Notes: generated from the letters alone by a model not told the origin. 64,000 nt of DNA from Cladopsammia gracilis (GCA_022457155.1 JAJGOT010000034.1:1147501-1211500); one strand, 5' to 3'. Counted from the first letter of the stretch, positions 33,201-43,830 are shown. Translations and numbers: made by a program.

Positions 33201-34799
33201 TACGTCACGGTAATAGGATGGAAGTTGATCCACTTTCTTAGAATTTCTGGACTGGGAGGGATCAAATGTATCAATGCTCCTTTCCTCTCCTTTGTCGTCG
33301 GTAGTTGGATGTTGAACAAGGGAAATAGCAGTGCCGTGGAAAGAGTCTTTGGATGTGGTCGAACTTGGGTTGTGGTCAATATTATCCACCGCAGCTGTAG
33401 TAAACAATCCTTTACACAGCTTGGATGGACACACGACTCCTTCCCTCTCATAGCGAGCTATCACACTGTTCGCTATGTCTGTAGAAATAGATAGTACACG
33501 GTCGTAAGAGATGCATATCCCCAGTTTAAAGAAGGCATCTACGAGAGATCTGTCCCTTGTTGCTCCATGGATTTTCAGAGCTGCATAGATGGGAAGGGGG
33601 CATTCCTTTTCTCTTGTGTGATGGGTGGTAGATGGGTCTTTTCGGTCACGAACGCGTGAGATGCTGTTGAAAATGAGCAGCTGTGCGATTGTAAGGGATG
33701 CCTGATTGGGCACTATGTCTGTGGTGTCGGTAGCTGTTTTCTTGTTGACTGAAGAGCCTTTAAGAATCATGTCAATCAGAATCTTGAGAGACATAGGAAT
33801 TGCATCCTTCTGGCAGCTATGTTGGAATGTTCCATTGAATGTGTTCTTTACCCTTAACATATCTCTTCTGACAATATTTGCAGCCTTGGCCAGGTTGCAT
33901 GCCTCAGAATCTTTTTCTTTTGCCCGCTTTATCATCTCTCCGATATCTTCCCTAAGAACCAGAACGACATCTCTCCCTTGGCTTACGGCTGTGAGATCTG
34001 GGAAAGCAGTTAAGATTCTCTCCCTTAATCTGGAAGTATTGACCCTTCCATGCTCGACCTCTAGTTCCTCCAGCTTTGAGGAAAACAATTGTGCCAGTTC
34101 GTTCATCTTAAACACAGGAACGTCTTCACCTCCTTCTAGATTCTCATCGATATGAGCTACCACTTGGTCAAAAGCAAGCTCATCTAAATCCGAAATTGTG
34201 GTGTTCAACTCCTTAAAAGTGACTGACCTTTGGTTTCTTGCCTGATTGTACAAAGAAACAAGACACGCTGCGTGGTATTTTGCTTCCAGTGCCACCATAT
34301 CGCCAACGGACAACTTAGCTATCAGCTTGCCATCATTTAAGAGAACAGCACAATCTCTAACCTTTTTGTCCACCTTCAGGGTTTCAGCTTGATGAAGATC
34401 TGATTGGTTGTCAGATTGCTCACAGAAAAAGCAGTGATCTTTAATACTAGCTGCCTTTATACTTGATCGCCTTGCCTTAATAGGGTTACCAGTTTCATCT
34501 ACCGACGCTTCGGCTACCTTTCTCTTTTTTGCACGGTTTAACTTTGTATTGCTGAAACGATCTCTGCAGTATTTATGCCACACTGCCTTATGATCAACTA
34601 GTGTTTGCTCAATGCCTCTACCTTCATCGAACAAATCAATGTTTATTTCTAATGGCAACATGCCAAGACTGTTAAATTCCTTAATATTATTTGCAAAGGA
34701 CTTGTAACCGACACCACTGTCTTTTCTTTTTGAACTCGCAGGACACTGTACATGTTCTATTGCCGGCTTTTGACAGATGATGCAATACCTCCAGTCCAT
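30294..34799 (-). CDS. Academ-like transposase with FEN/XPG-like nuclease and CXC regions, 1501 aa, single exon
   Basis: The ATG at 34799 opens MDWRYCIICQKPAIEHVQC, a zinc-ligand cluster, with WHKYCRDRF near residue 75, HCFFCEQ near 123 and EAKYHAACL near 172. The middle (about 640-690) has FDQPLFALAKQIQWSFP and VVMLGGLHIEM, which I take as part of the transposase core. Residues about 1238-1330 have EEADTRLMVHV, NDTDVVVLAV and ALTGCDTVSFFAGRGKK, the acidic pattern of FEN/XPG-like (PIN-fold) nucleases. The last 40 residues are a CXC-type Cys cluster, CSCKTACTGRCKC then CTGLCNCGGNC. There are no internal stops or introns. XPG-type nuclease association is described for Academ. It probably excises and joins element ends in the nucleus. 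Confidence 0.8.
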   Translation of the reverse strand: MDWRYCIICQKPAIEHVQCPASSKRKDSGVGYKSFANNIKEFNSLGMLPLEINIDLFDEGRGIEQTLVDHKAVWHKYCRDRFSNTKLNRAKKRKVAEASVDETGNPIKARRSSIKAASIKDHCFFCEQSDNQSDLHQAETLKVDKKVRDCAVLLNDGKLIAKLSVGDMVALEAKYHAACLVSLYNQARNQRSVTFKELNTTISDLDELAFDQVVAHIDENLEGGEDVPVFKMNELAQLFSSKLEELEVEHGRVNTSRLRERILTAFPDLTAVSQGRDVVLVLREDIGEMIKRAKEKDSEACNLAKAANIVRRDMLRVKNTFNGTFQHSCQKDAIPMSLKILIDMILKGSSVNKKTATDTTDIVPNQASLTIAQLLIFNSISRVRDRKDPSTTHHTREKECPLPIYAALKIHGATRDRSLVDAFFKLGICISYDRVLSISTDIANSVIARYEREGVVCPSKLCKGLFTTAAVDNIDHNPSSTTSKDSFHGTAISLVQHPTTDDKGEERSIDTFDPSQSRNSKKVDQLPSYYRDVPPVTVPSGDLCAPKISGRIKCHPVVSDRGKEEEKDWLDSLNELLSREEHNEHGTVSWAAYRALQATPTHHLPAIITLLPMFVENAHTLAMVKHSMDVVRNAVHHVNPSQIPVIAFDQPLFALAKQIQWSFPATHGEDHFVVMLGGLHIEMIAYKALGKWMNGSGWTEVVSTAGVATQGVTDSFISASHLTRTRRGHQVTAASLHLLQQKAYQEYASTATATDGQDVKSFDEWKEEMSNTFPLFLYWDRVLYFEVCCLQLVRAFREADFALYIHALTKIIPWMFALDQTHYARWLSVHIRDMCELPVQHRDVFQTFCDGSFLVQKTERLFSSIAQDQAHEQLNSEVKGEGGAVGLTENPAALARWMVGGPEVARMTKEFEESTPAPKYQHHEQTPATQAAFAKDVLNLVLSFEDLGNPFSEKSKDLIAVHTRDVADESVVSTVQNIVSIGETQFNTFVQERFIDRSKPITDPIKKNQLPTFNTSSKKVTSKDKEKIGALKDDCALFSRLYIACQSRDGNLEEFFKYENQPWPPSLSHMGQLREGQKADLVKCLKAVATPVTEQPTPDAMILDGAVIVQMLLPGTARTFEGYCQTVFGPYIARQLQCVKRVDVVWDVYRAGSLKKATRERRGTGQRRQVTMSTRIPTDWKGFLRNDENKNELFLLLASFIVTMTIPGNKELYATSGESVLSSTNRGDLANLAPCSHEEADTRLMVHVVDASLCGHRRIMIRTNDTDVVVLAVSIASTIPAEELWVAYGTGKHLQNIAVHTIASALGRERAAVLPMFHALTGCDTVSFFAGRGKKTAWDIWGVFPELTATLLTLSSLPEAVDDACLTVIERYVVLLYDRTSHLTKVNEARQELFSKKSRILEKIPPTQEALLQHTKRSVYQGGYVWAQTLLTQPALPSPSEWGWQHDAKSWTPVWTTLPQMKDTCYELIRCSCKTACTGRCKCVKANLACTGLCNCGGNCD

Positions 34800-36120
34800 G
34801 ATATACAGTTATTTAGTTCCAACAGGAGCCCATTATCAACTGAAATTTTACGAGATTACAACAATGATTAATTACAGCTTTATTATCGATCGATTACGTT
34901 TTATATAATTTACTGCTTGAAATTTCTGTTGGCCTTTTGTTTTGCTCGTTTTCTTATATTTCTTATTACTCTAAAACTATTTGCTTTCTAAATTATATGT
35001 ATTCAAAGAAGAAACTAAAAGGTTCATGTAAAAAAGTTACTTACCTAGAATGACTGCAAGTTCGCATGGAGGCGGCCATATTTAAAACCGCGCGTGGCCT
35101 AGATACATACATCTTTTCTCAGTTTCCATTACTTATATTTACTGTAGTATTGTGTTGCATGTTTTTCTTACCTCTATATTGCTTAGTTATTTACGGTTAT
35201 TTACATTTACTTTGTCACTTCAGTTTATGCTGTCATAGTATCATATTTAATCCCCCGCCCCCTTTTAAATTTAAATTGTAACGTTTTTTTGCCTTACGAG
35301 TTATTATCTGTAAGACCCTGAAGAAGAAAGGCTGTGCCTTTCGAAATATTGGATTTTTTACAAATATAGTCGTTTCCGTACCGTTTATCAGCCTTGCTTT
35401 TTTATCAAATCGTGGCCTAGATGCTAGTTCCCAGTTTCTACTCAATTAAATATCATTTTCCTCCCCAGGGCCGCCTCTCTTTCTTAGCCGAATCCGTAGA
35501 ATCAAAAGATTTTTACTGGTGATATATACTGTATTTCAAAATTAGAAAAATATTTAAACACGATCAATTAAATATTGACAATTAAAACAGTGATAATTCC
35601 GAATCTTGAAGCCTATTTTTTCTGAGTTTTTCTTAGTCTTTAGGCCGGGAGGTCCTAACTCCATCTTCACAATATCAACAACTGTAAAACTACAAGATTG
35701 GAACTTGGAGAATAAATTGTTTTTCCAAACCTGCCTTCTTCGCGAATAGGTTTCGTGATGTTATAAGTTGTATGGGGATTACATATACTTTTAAATGACA
35801 TCTTGACATCTTGGTCCAATGTCCGTTTGGCCATTGAATTCCTTAGACAAACGGGAATGAATTGTTGCCAAGTAAATTTTAAGAAAAGTTACAAAATATA
35901 TGTTTTAAGGTTTTTCTTCGATATTATTAAAGTTCTGAGAATTTGAAGTGTTTATAGTCACTTTTTGCTCCTCAAAATATCCATAACTAGTTATGTGACT
36001 GGTCACGTGACATGTCACGTGACCAAAAATAACTTCCTGAGAGACAAAGAGCCAGCTAGTCTCTCAACCAATACAAAGTGCTCACTTAGAACAAAAGAAT
36101 ACTGCAAAATATCGGACTGT
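34800..36120. other. 5' leader and promoter side of the Academ-like element
   Basis: AT-rich and non-coding between the ATG of the transposase and the right TIR. It must contain the promoter, but I see no reliable TATA or initiator. It holds the hammerhead-like motif at 35311 and the CACGTGAC palindrome at 35991-36024. Confidence 0.5.
35311..35373 (+). ncRNA. hammerhead-ribozyme-like motif, degenerate
   Basis: CTGAAGA at 35318-35324 fits the hammerhead core CUGANGA. A perfect 7-bp stem GAAAGGC-TGT-GCCTTTC and then GAAA follow, and ATATT ... AATAT can form stem III. Stem I (AGACC against GTCG) pairs poorly, so self-cleavage is doubtful. Similar CCTGAAGAAG...CGAAA words occur near the ends of Penelope-like elements, so this could be a retroelement relic. 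Confidence 0.25.
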
Positions 36121-36308
36121 TTGTCTGAGCCTCGTTTTCATACAGTTGTGATTTGGGACATGCGCAGTACCAAGCTCTGGTAATTAATTTGCGCTGGCTC
36201 CATATCTGAAAATGTTCACCATAGGGTTGTTAGTAATCTGGCAAAGTTTCATGCTTTTATCAAAAAGTGAACAATTCGACCATTTTTTGGTCGTTAGCAG
36301 CTGGACTA
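36121..36308 (-). repeat. right TIR of the Academ-like element
   Basis: 188 bases pairing with 29373-29551, with an extra hairpin CGACCATTTTTTGGTCG at 36278-36294 that is absent from the left arm. Confidence 0.9.
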
Positions 36309-36311
36309 AGA

Positions 36312-36780
36312 GCACCATCCAACCGATTAACAACCTCACCAGTTATGTCCAAGGCATTCTCTCGAACAATTTGCCTTTGATGATCTTCAAATTAATTTAG
36401 AGTTTGGTTTGAAATCTCTCTTTGCCACTGAATTGTTCCACCATCGACAAGGGCATCTCCAATAGCTGAATTCGTTCTTTCAGCCTCATTCGTGGACTGT
36501 CAGTTTTAGGACCAGTGTACTCTCACACAATAATTTGAATTCTTGCCATCTCAGCATCACGAAATCTTACCTCAAAGTTAGATATGCCTACTCCTGGGCC
36601 AGCGTCTTCAAATGGAAGACCCAATGTACGCTGTTTTTCTAAAATGTTTTTGCAAAAAGTTGTACATTCACAGAAGGCACTCCAAAGGTTTTCTAAATTT
36701 CTGTTATCTAACTGTAGTTACACACCTGAAATCTTGCACAGAAGAGAGGCGAGATTTAGGCTTTGGATTAATTCTCTCTC
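36312..36780 (-). pseudogene. decayed minus-strand coding remnant, unknown cnidarian family
   Basis: Read on the minus strand, about 36470-36312 gives NEAERTNSAIGDALVDGG, IQWQREISNQT and ENALDITGEVVNRL with one in-frame stop. A related frame further upstream (about 36780-36500) shows scattered coding-like stretches. The Academ-like insertion cuts it at 36311. I recall the motif ERTNxAIGDALVDG from anonymous coral proteins but know no function. Confidence 0.35.
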
Positions 36781-36989
36781 AAACGCTTAACTGTTTGATC
36801 CCCCTCCCATGTTTCGTTAATACTAACCAAAGTATTCTTCAGCTTTAGTAATCTGAACATTTCGGTTCTACTGCAGTGATCACCCAAGTGCACCTGAACA
36901 AGCTAACAATGTTCCCAACATTATGCACAAGGGATAACAGAGGACTTGCTGTTGGAATAACAATGTGCCAAAGATGATGGGGACTCGCA

Positions 36990-39790
36990 GGCCTCAAAAT
37001 CCTTGATGAGCCAGCCTTCTTGAAACCACTGCTTTTCAAACTACCCGAAGACCTTCAAGGAAGATGGCAAAGGCATGCGTATCGTTACAAGTCCAAGCAT
37101 GGCGTTGATTACCCCCATTTCAAGAGTTTGCCTCATTTATCCAAGAAACCGCACGGCAACGGAATGACCCCTGCCTATCGATAGAGAGCCCAGAGCCAAT
37201 GAACTCACGTCAAATCAAGCCCCCCACCAAGCCTCCAGCCAAGCCCCCTATGAAACCTGCCGACAACCCATATTTTGGATGGGACTTGACAGCATTCAAG
37301 ACTGATGTCTCGGACCCTGCACCTAGGGACTCAGCTACTCAGGATCCTGCCAAATGGTGTATTGTCCACAAGCTTTGTCATCACCTTAGTAAGTGCCGCG
37401 CCTTCAGGGCCATGTCCCTTGCCGAAAGAAGAAACCTGCTCAGCCAACATGGGATTTGCTTTCGCTGCCTTGCACCCTGTACTCACCTAGCAAAGAACAC
37501 ATTGCAGCACTACATGCAGGACCTCCCAGCAAACCAGCATTACAACAAAGAGAACTGGGAGATGCCCACCAGCAAGGTGGGGAGCCGACCAAGGTCACAG
37601 CTAGCTGTACACAGGTGTGTGGAAACAACCCGGGGTAAATCCTGCTCGAAGATATGTCCAGCAAACATGTCTGTGGCCATTCCGAAAACAAGATAAAAGC
37701 CTATGTGGTCATTGACGACCAAAGTAACTGTTCTCTGGCCAAGCCAAAGTTCTTCGACTTGTTGAAGACACTCTGGGGCAAGGCAAGCCAAGCCAAAGGA
37801 AGACGTGCGCACAACCTCATTATCGAGTCTCTAGACAGCACCTAGAGTCATACACTCCCTGTCCTCACCAAATGCAATGCTATCCCTAACAGCAGAGAAG
37901 AAATTCCAACCCCCACAGCGGCTAGAGCCCATCCTCATCTAACACCTATTGCAGACAAGAACCCGGAAGCTGAGATCCTGTTACATGTTGGTAGAGATGT
38001 ACTGGAACTCCACAAAATTCATGAGTCTTGGAATGGACCCAGGACTGCACCATGGGCTCAACACCTCAACTTAGGATGGGTGGTCTTGGGAAATGTCTGC
38101 TTGGATGGTGCTCACAAGCCTAGTGAGGTTCTCATCTTTCAAGACACAAGTCCTCATTAATGGCCGACCATCATATCTGCTACCTTGCGAAAACCGACTG
38201 TACATTAAATATGGTACAAGTGTAGACTCCACAACCTACGTAGCAGCTGGCAAAACGAAAGGAACTTTCTTCCAGGGGAGGTTTGAAGATGGACTAGGAG
38301 ACGTCTTCCTATGCACTAAGGATGACAACAAACCAGGCACTTCAGTGGAAGAAAGGACGTTCATTGACATTATGAACCATTCAGCGACCGAAAGCGAATC
38401 TGGCAGTTGGGAAGCGCCCTTGCCCCTCTGTGAGGAAGTTAAAAAGCTTCCTGATAACTGAGAAGGTGCCCTCGAGCGCCTGGGGTTGAGTCAACGCACT
38501 GTAGGCAAGAAACCTTTGATGAAACATTATTTCGACTTCATGCAGAAACTGTTTGATAATGGTCATGCTGAACCCATGCCAAACAGAGTCAAGCCCATCT
38601 GTTCTCCCCCAAAAGCCAGAAAAAGTCTGCGTGATCTTCGATTCCGCAGCTGAAACTGAAGAAATCTCTCTGAACAAGATATTGCTCTCATGACCAGACC
38701 TCACAAACAGCTTACTAGACATCCTGATACGCTTCCACCAGGATCCTGTTGCCTTCATGGCAGACACTGAGCAAATGTTTCACTTCCTCTTAGTCCATGA
38801 AGACCGCCGAGACCTCTTGCGGTTCTTTTGGTACAAAGACAGCAACCCAGATGGAGGGCTGACTGAATACCGGATGAAAGTTCATGTTTTCAGAAACAAG
38901 TACTCACCTGTAGTAGCCACCTTCTGTCTTCGGAAAACTGCAGAAGTAGGCGAACCACTATTTGGCTCAGATGCCAAAGACTTTGTGCACAACAACTTCT
39001 TTGTTCATGGCAGAGTTAAGTCTGTTGCCGAATCAGCCAAAGCTGCTGACCTACTAAGTCGCACCCAAGCCATGCTAGCAAGGGCCAACTTGTGTCTACA
39101 CAAGAGAGCAGCCAGCCACCCCGAGGTAACTCGAGCCTTTCCAAGCGAAGACCAAGCATCCAATCTTAGTGATCCGGACTTCTCACAGGACACCATTCCA
39201 GTTCAGCATTCTTTAGGTGTACTGTGGGACTTATCAACTGATGCCATCTCTGGGAGATAAGCCATTCACAAGGCGAGGTGTATTGTCCGTCATCAACAGC
39301 TTGTATGATCCCCTAGGACTTGCAGCTCCAGTCACGATTAAAGGAAAGTTCCTTCTAACGTCGATGACAGCCCACCTCAGTAATCTCCAACCAGAAGACT
39401 GGGACGAGCCACCACCAGAAGAACAAAGACCAGCATGGGAAACTTGGTGCCAAACTCTCCAAGCTCTGACACTGCTCAAAGTTCCTCGATGCCACACACA
39501 TGGTCCACATAAAGCAGCTGCCCACCGAGAGCTTCACACATTGTGACGCCTCCAATGAAGCTATTGGAGCCATCTCGCATCTGAGAACCATCCAGCAAGT
39601 AAAGTAAACAATTCTATGTCTGTCAGCAATCGAGTGAAGCGGATCAGGAAATTGTCAACCCCAGAGCAGTGGCATTACGTACCTACTCACCACGATCCTG
39701 CCGATCTGGCAACTCGATCAGTCGATGCTCAGAACCTGAAAGACAGCGTGTGGCAGTGGCCCCAAGTTCCTTCATAATGAGGATGCAACG
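36990..39790 (+). pseudogene. BEL/Pao retrotransposon gag-protease-RT-RNase H, heavily decayed
   Basis: Gag: KLPEDLQGRWQRHAYRYK near 37040, then SFASFIQETARQRNDPCLS and, from 37199, the zinc-knuckle region WCIVHKLCHHLSKCRAF with FRCLAPC. Protease: AYVVIDDQSNCSLA at about 37700 keeps an Asp. A linker reads LNLGWVVLGNVCLDGAHKP. RT: FHFLLVHEDRRDLLRFFW and VFRNKYSPVVATFCL at 38757-39000. Where the family has a YVDD box, this copy reads FVHGRVKSV, so the catalytic aspartates are lost. FTRRGVLSVINSLYDPLGLA (39260) is the A17/BEL signature. HYVPTHHDPADLATRSVD near 39690 precedes the integrase. Many stops and frameshifts; no LTRs recognised. Confidence 0.8.
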
Positions 39791-40030
39791 ATCGATTCAA
39801 CAACCAGTACCTTAGCCACAGAGCCTGCAGTTGATGACCCCAAGGTCCACCCAGTACTCAGGGCACTAACATCAGAAGTTCTGCCAAACAAGTCTCTGGG
39901 AATCGTCATTTCTCCAAGTTTTCACAGTGGGGAGCTCTCTTGAAAGCAATTGCAAGGCTGATCTCAGTAGCCCAATCCTGTCATCGAAAGGCTCCAGACA
40001 AGCCCACTGGAACCAATGCAGCTCAGAAAA
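39791..40030 (+). pseudogene. possible BEL/Pao integrase N-terminal remnant
   Basis: A short frame near 39940-40030 reads LLKAIARLISVAQSCHRKA, which could be the start of the integrase linker region that follows RNase H in BEL/Pao. The homology ends near 40040 where LINE sequence begins. Confidence 0.3.
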
Positions 40031-41050
40031 CAGCACTTACTGTCTACGTTCTTAACAGTATGGATAATGAGCGAAATGATTTAACATTTTTTTACAAACG
40101 TGGTGAAATCATCGGCAAAGACATTAAGTTTTATGTTACTTTTTCCCACTTGTATTCCTTCAATTTCTTTGTTATCACGTATAACAATATTTACAATTTC
40201 AAGAGTAATAATAAAGAGATATGGTGACAACAGGTCACCTTGCCAGACACCTCGCCTAATTTGACAAATCGCAGAAACAGCGAGAAAGCGTGCGCGTGCA
40301 CTTGCACTTGCGCATTGCTTGATTGATAAAGTTTGTTGACTTTGTAAAAGTACTGTTCCTGTTCCTGTTTCTGTTGCCGAAAAAGAAATATGATATCTCT
40401 GATATATTAATAACTATATAAATACAACGAATAACTATAATACTGTAATAGTTGGCCTTGAGACTATTTGTAAAGCATCATGAGTAATGATGATACCATA
40501 CTTCATCTTCCATTGTATTGATTTTTTGCAATGAAGATATTTATATATTGCCATGTTCTCCAAGCCTAAAATATATGCTTAAAATTTGATCTCCAAATTA
40601 TCATTGAAAACTCCCCTCAATTCAATCAAATGATTATCTCTCTGTATCAACTCTATGCCGCTTATATGAGGTGGATATCAGGGGGATTTTTCATTGAGAA
40701 GCACTTGACCCAGGGGACTTTGTCTTGTTAGATTCCCCCACCCCGGGGAAAATTCTCAACTTTGCTCAAACCATTTTACAATCCCCCTGGTTGGCCCAGG
40801 GTCCTACCCCAGGGGCAAGTCGATGACATGTGCATAACACAACTGGAGATATCAGAATAAAGAACTTCGACCCATCTCATAAACGAATTACCAAAATTAA
40901 AGACTTTTAATGTTTCAAACAGAAACTGCCAGCTTATCGAATCAAAAGCGGTCATCAATCCAGGAATGTTTTGCTGTTTGGTGTATTCCATAACATCATT
41001 AATTGATCTCACCGCATCAAAGATAGTTCTGCCTATTGTATCCATTTATT
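40030..41050 (-). pseudogene. LINE reverse transcriptase fragment with an internal insertion
   Basis: On the minus strand, 41045-40800 reads RSINDVMEYTKQQNIPGLMT, FDSISWQFLFETLKVFNFG and VEVLYSDISSCVM. After about 550 unrelated bases it resumes at 40250-40050 with RGVWQGDLLSPYLF and KLNVFADDFTTF. These are the palm motifs of a Tx1/L1- or jockey-like non-LTR RT, with the FADD catalytic box present. The insert (about 40260-40800) includes a palindromic, C/G-rich patch near 40690-40810 and may be a MITE. The copy is truncated at both ends. Confidence 0.7.
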
Positions 41051-41059
41051 TCCTTGCTA

Positions 41060-41934
41060 AGCAGCATAGAGGACGTATTTCGATCTCAAACCTAACCAAA
41101 TCCAAGCATATTAACTTATTGTGCATTGTGCTTTATAATGAAAACTGATACTAAGGCGACTGCCTTCTTTAAGACTGAATACAGATGACTGTTCTCGTTT
41201 TTCTGTATTCTTTAAGTAACTGTTCTGTGGTAGGTGAGGGAGTGGGGGATTTAACTTCTGTGACAAGTTTTTGTTGAAATAGACCTTTTCACGGTTTTTA
41301 GCGCCATCTTGGTTGGGGGGGGGGGGAGGCAACATTGCTGCAATTACAATAGATGTCACCCAGATCTCCAAGCCAAGTTTGCCTTGGCCGCATCATATGC
41401 ACATTCAACTTTCAACATATCTCACTCTCAATGGCATACCTATTTACGTTTCTGCACTACAGTGCAGCCCAAAAATAATGCAGGGGCAAGAACTTCTTTT
41501 TGCATCTGCAAAACCGCAACTTCTTCTGGCTACTTGCACTAGAATCCTGCAAGCTGCAAGAACTTCTTTGGGGTTTGATGCTTAAAACCGCAATAATTTC
41601 TTTGTACTTAGATATCTGGAGTGCAAGAACTTCTTTGCGGTAGCAACAAGACACAATATGCCGCTTTTATTTGGACAGCACAGTGGAACTTTTTTTAGGC
41701 ACTTATGGAAATAAAAGAGAAAAATTTAATGTCTCTAAGAATAAAATAGTGTTGTTTTTCTTCCTACCGCTTAAGTCACTGAAAATGAAAGGTTGAGTGG
41801 CAATTCTGAACTTAGCTTCGGACATTGCCTTGCTATTCATCTATGCATAATGTAATCGTGAGAAATTTTGGGATTGTATGTTCTTGCAAGATGAACAGTT
41901 TCAAATTCACATTCACAGGGGCAGATATGTGACC
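41060..41934. other. stretch without a gene; local reiteration of AAGAACTTCTTT words
   Basis: Between 41480 and 41645, GCAAGAACTTCTTTTTG, GCAAGAACTTCTTTGGGG and GCAAGAACTTCTTTGCGG recur at 60-100 base intervals with related ATTTCTTTG words. A poly-G run lies near 41315-41327. No coding region is supported. Confidence 0.5.
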
Positions 41935-42808
41935 TCACACCAAAACTTTACCATAAACGGGTATCCAGCCAATAAAAAAATGTTAACCTGTTCGAACGGC
42001 TAATGTTATTGGTTTAGAAGAAATGAGTAGCTGAGCTTCACCGTTCAAAAAGAATAAAAAAAAATCTCCAGCCATTCGAGCAGTTATCAAAAGAGCAAAT
42101 CTTTTGCCGGTGACTTTATGGTTGATTGTTTTGCTCTTGTTTGCCGACCTTTTCAATTATACATAATGCAACCATTTCATAAAACATCTCGCATTACAGA
42201 TCGAGCACAACATGTATAAACTTCTTGCTACTCGGTAACTTTTCTCCGATTATCGACACAATTAAATGCCACAAACTTCTTCAGGTGACGTGATGATGCC
42301 AAGGTGAACAGACGTTCTCAGAGCTCTCTCCTGCAAATGTAGAGTATATTGACGCTAGAAATGGTTTTTACAGCATAAAATTTAAATTTCAACTGTTTTT
42401 AAGTGAATGTCAACTTGGCATACAAGATCCTCAACACAAAAAACAGTAATCACAGTGCCAGCTCTGAAAAGATTGACACGGTAATTGCCAAGATGGATAA
42501 ACTACTAAAGGTAAAGGAACAACAAGAGAATACACTTAGTTCTGTAGAGTCCTAAAATGTGATGTCACGTTGTCATGACAGCAAAATTTTCAGTTCTAAA
42601 CAAACCCGGCAACAGTCAACATGGCGTCTCTCTAGATCTCTTCTCCAGCTTTCTTCTCTGGTGAGCAAAAATCACTTCATCGCGGTGAAAATCACTACCG
42701 ATCTTGTAATGTTTTGATAATGTTGTCTACCGGAAGTTCTCAGACATTGTAGACTTGCAAAGGATCATGGATAGTTTTGTAGACCATGCTTTCCTGGTGT
42801 CATGGTGG

Positions 42809-43181
42809 CCATGGTTCGTACAACTTCAGGCAAATAAAATTCAAGGACTTTTCAAGAACAAAAAATAGTTTTCAAGGACTAAGTTTTATTTACGAAATCG
42901 AAACACTGTCCCCTGGTGCATGAAATCGAGGCAAAGATTACAATTTTGCTTCATGTACGCATTCACATGTTATGCCGACATTTTTGCCAGTTATTTTCGG
43001 ATTTTAAAAGTCACTGGTGGTCAGATTTTTCGTAGCAAAATCATTTCATTTATCAGAAAAGTGATAGGGCATACATAAAGTCCTAAATTTCAAGGACTTT
43101 TCAAGACCTAATGAAGAAATCAAGGACTTTTCAAGACGACTGCTAAAATTCAAGACCTTTTCAAGATTGTACGAACCATGG
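42809..43181. mobile_element. 373-bp MITE with TIR CCATGGTTCGTACAA
   Basis: CCATGGTTCGTACAA at 42809 is mirrored exactly by TTGTACGAACCATGG ending at 43181. The interior is full of direct repeats of TTCAAGGACTTTTCAAGA, in a style seen in dispersed animal MITEs. It is non-coding. Confidence 0.8.
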
Positions 43182-43570
43182 CGGCCGAATAAAGTGTAGT
43201 TTCTTTCATAGTTAAATCTGGTCTATTACTCAGCCATCCTGGCGTCATCATTACAGATCTGATCATGTACAAAGGTTTACATATTCTGCTGGAATAATTC
43301 GAGGTGAAGTCCAAACAAGTATGAAAAACAAGAGCTACAAAGTCACGGTAAGTGAGTGATTGCTGAACTGCGGACGCAACACAGCTTCGAGTGATTAACA
43401 TTCCTGTTTTGCTCCGTCATACATGCAGTACAGCCCAAAAATAAAGAATGCGCAAGCTGTCGCAAGAAGTGAAAATACCATGTATTTGCGGTTTACCCTC
43501 AAGAACATTCGAAATACAAGAAGTTGAAATTCTAGCCGAAAGAACCCACAAAAAGTTAAGTACCTAAGCT

Positions 43571-43830
43571 GCAAGAAGTTTATTTATTGCACGCGTTTCA
43601 AAGATCGGAGAAGTTACAGGCTCCAGCCGCAAGAGGTTTATAGTGTTTGTGTCGATCATCGGAGAAAAAGTTACCGGGTCCAGCAGCAATAAGTTTATAC
43701 TGTACATGTAGCGCTCGTGTTGATGATCGAAGAAGTTACAGCGATCCGGCCGCAAGAAGTTTATAGCATTCGTGTCGATATTCTGATAAAAAGTTACCGG
43801 GTCCGCAGCAAGAAGTTTATACATGAAGCA
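43571..43830. repeat. imperfect tandem repeat, about 60 bp, four to five units
   Basis: GCAAGAAGTTTATT recurs at about 43571, 43630, 43685, 43752 and 43808, each unit containing TCGATCATCGGAGAA or a variant and GTTACCGGGTCC or GTTACAG. It yields a spurious minus-strand ORF. It lies in the decayed TIR element. Confidence 0.7.

Larger units (their letters stand above)
29373..36308 (-). mobile_element. Academ-like DNA transposon, 6.9 kb, with ~180-bp TIRs and 3-bp target duplication AGA
   Basis: The left arm 29373-29551 and right arm 36121-36308 are inverted copies with only a few substitutions; the right arm has about nine extra bases near 36280 that make a small hairpin. Both read TAGTCMAGCTG at their tips and share ATAAAAGCATGAAACTTTGC. 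AGA flanks both sides (29370-29372 and 36309-36311), matching the 3-4 bp duplications reported for Academ. CACGTGAC palindromes lie about 290 bases from each end. A single intact 1501-codon minus-strand ORF occupies the centre. Intact ORF plus well-matched arms imply recent activity. Confidence 0.8.

Noticed and set aside
29373..36308. Reading the 6.9-kb unit as a P- or hAT-type transposon
   Set aside because: The flanks do not share an 8-bp duplication; the 3-bp AGA plus the nuclease-like motifs fit Academ better.
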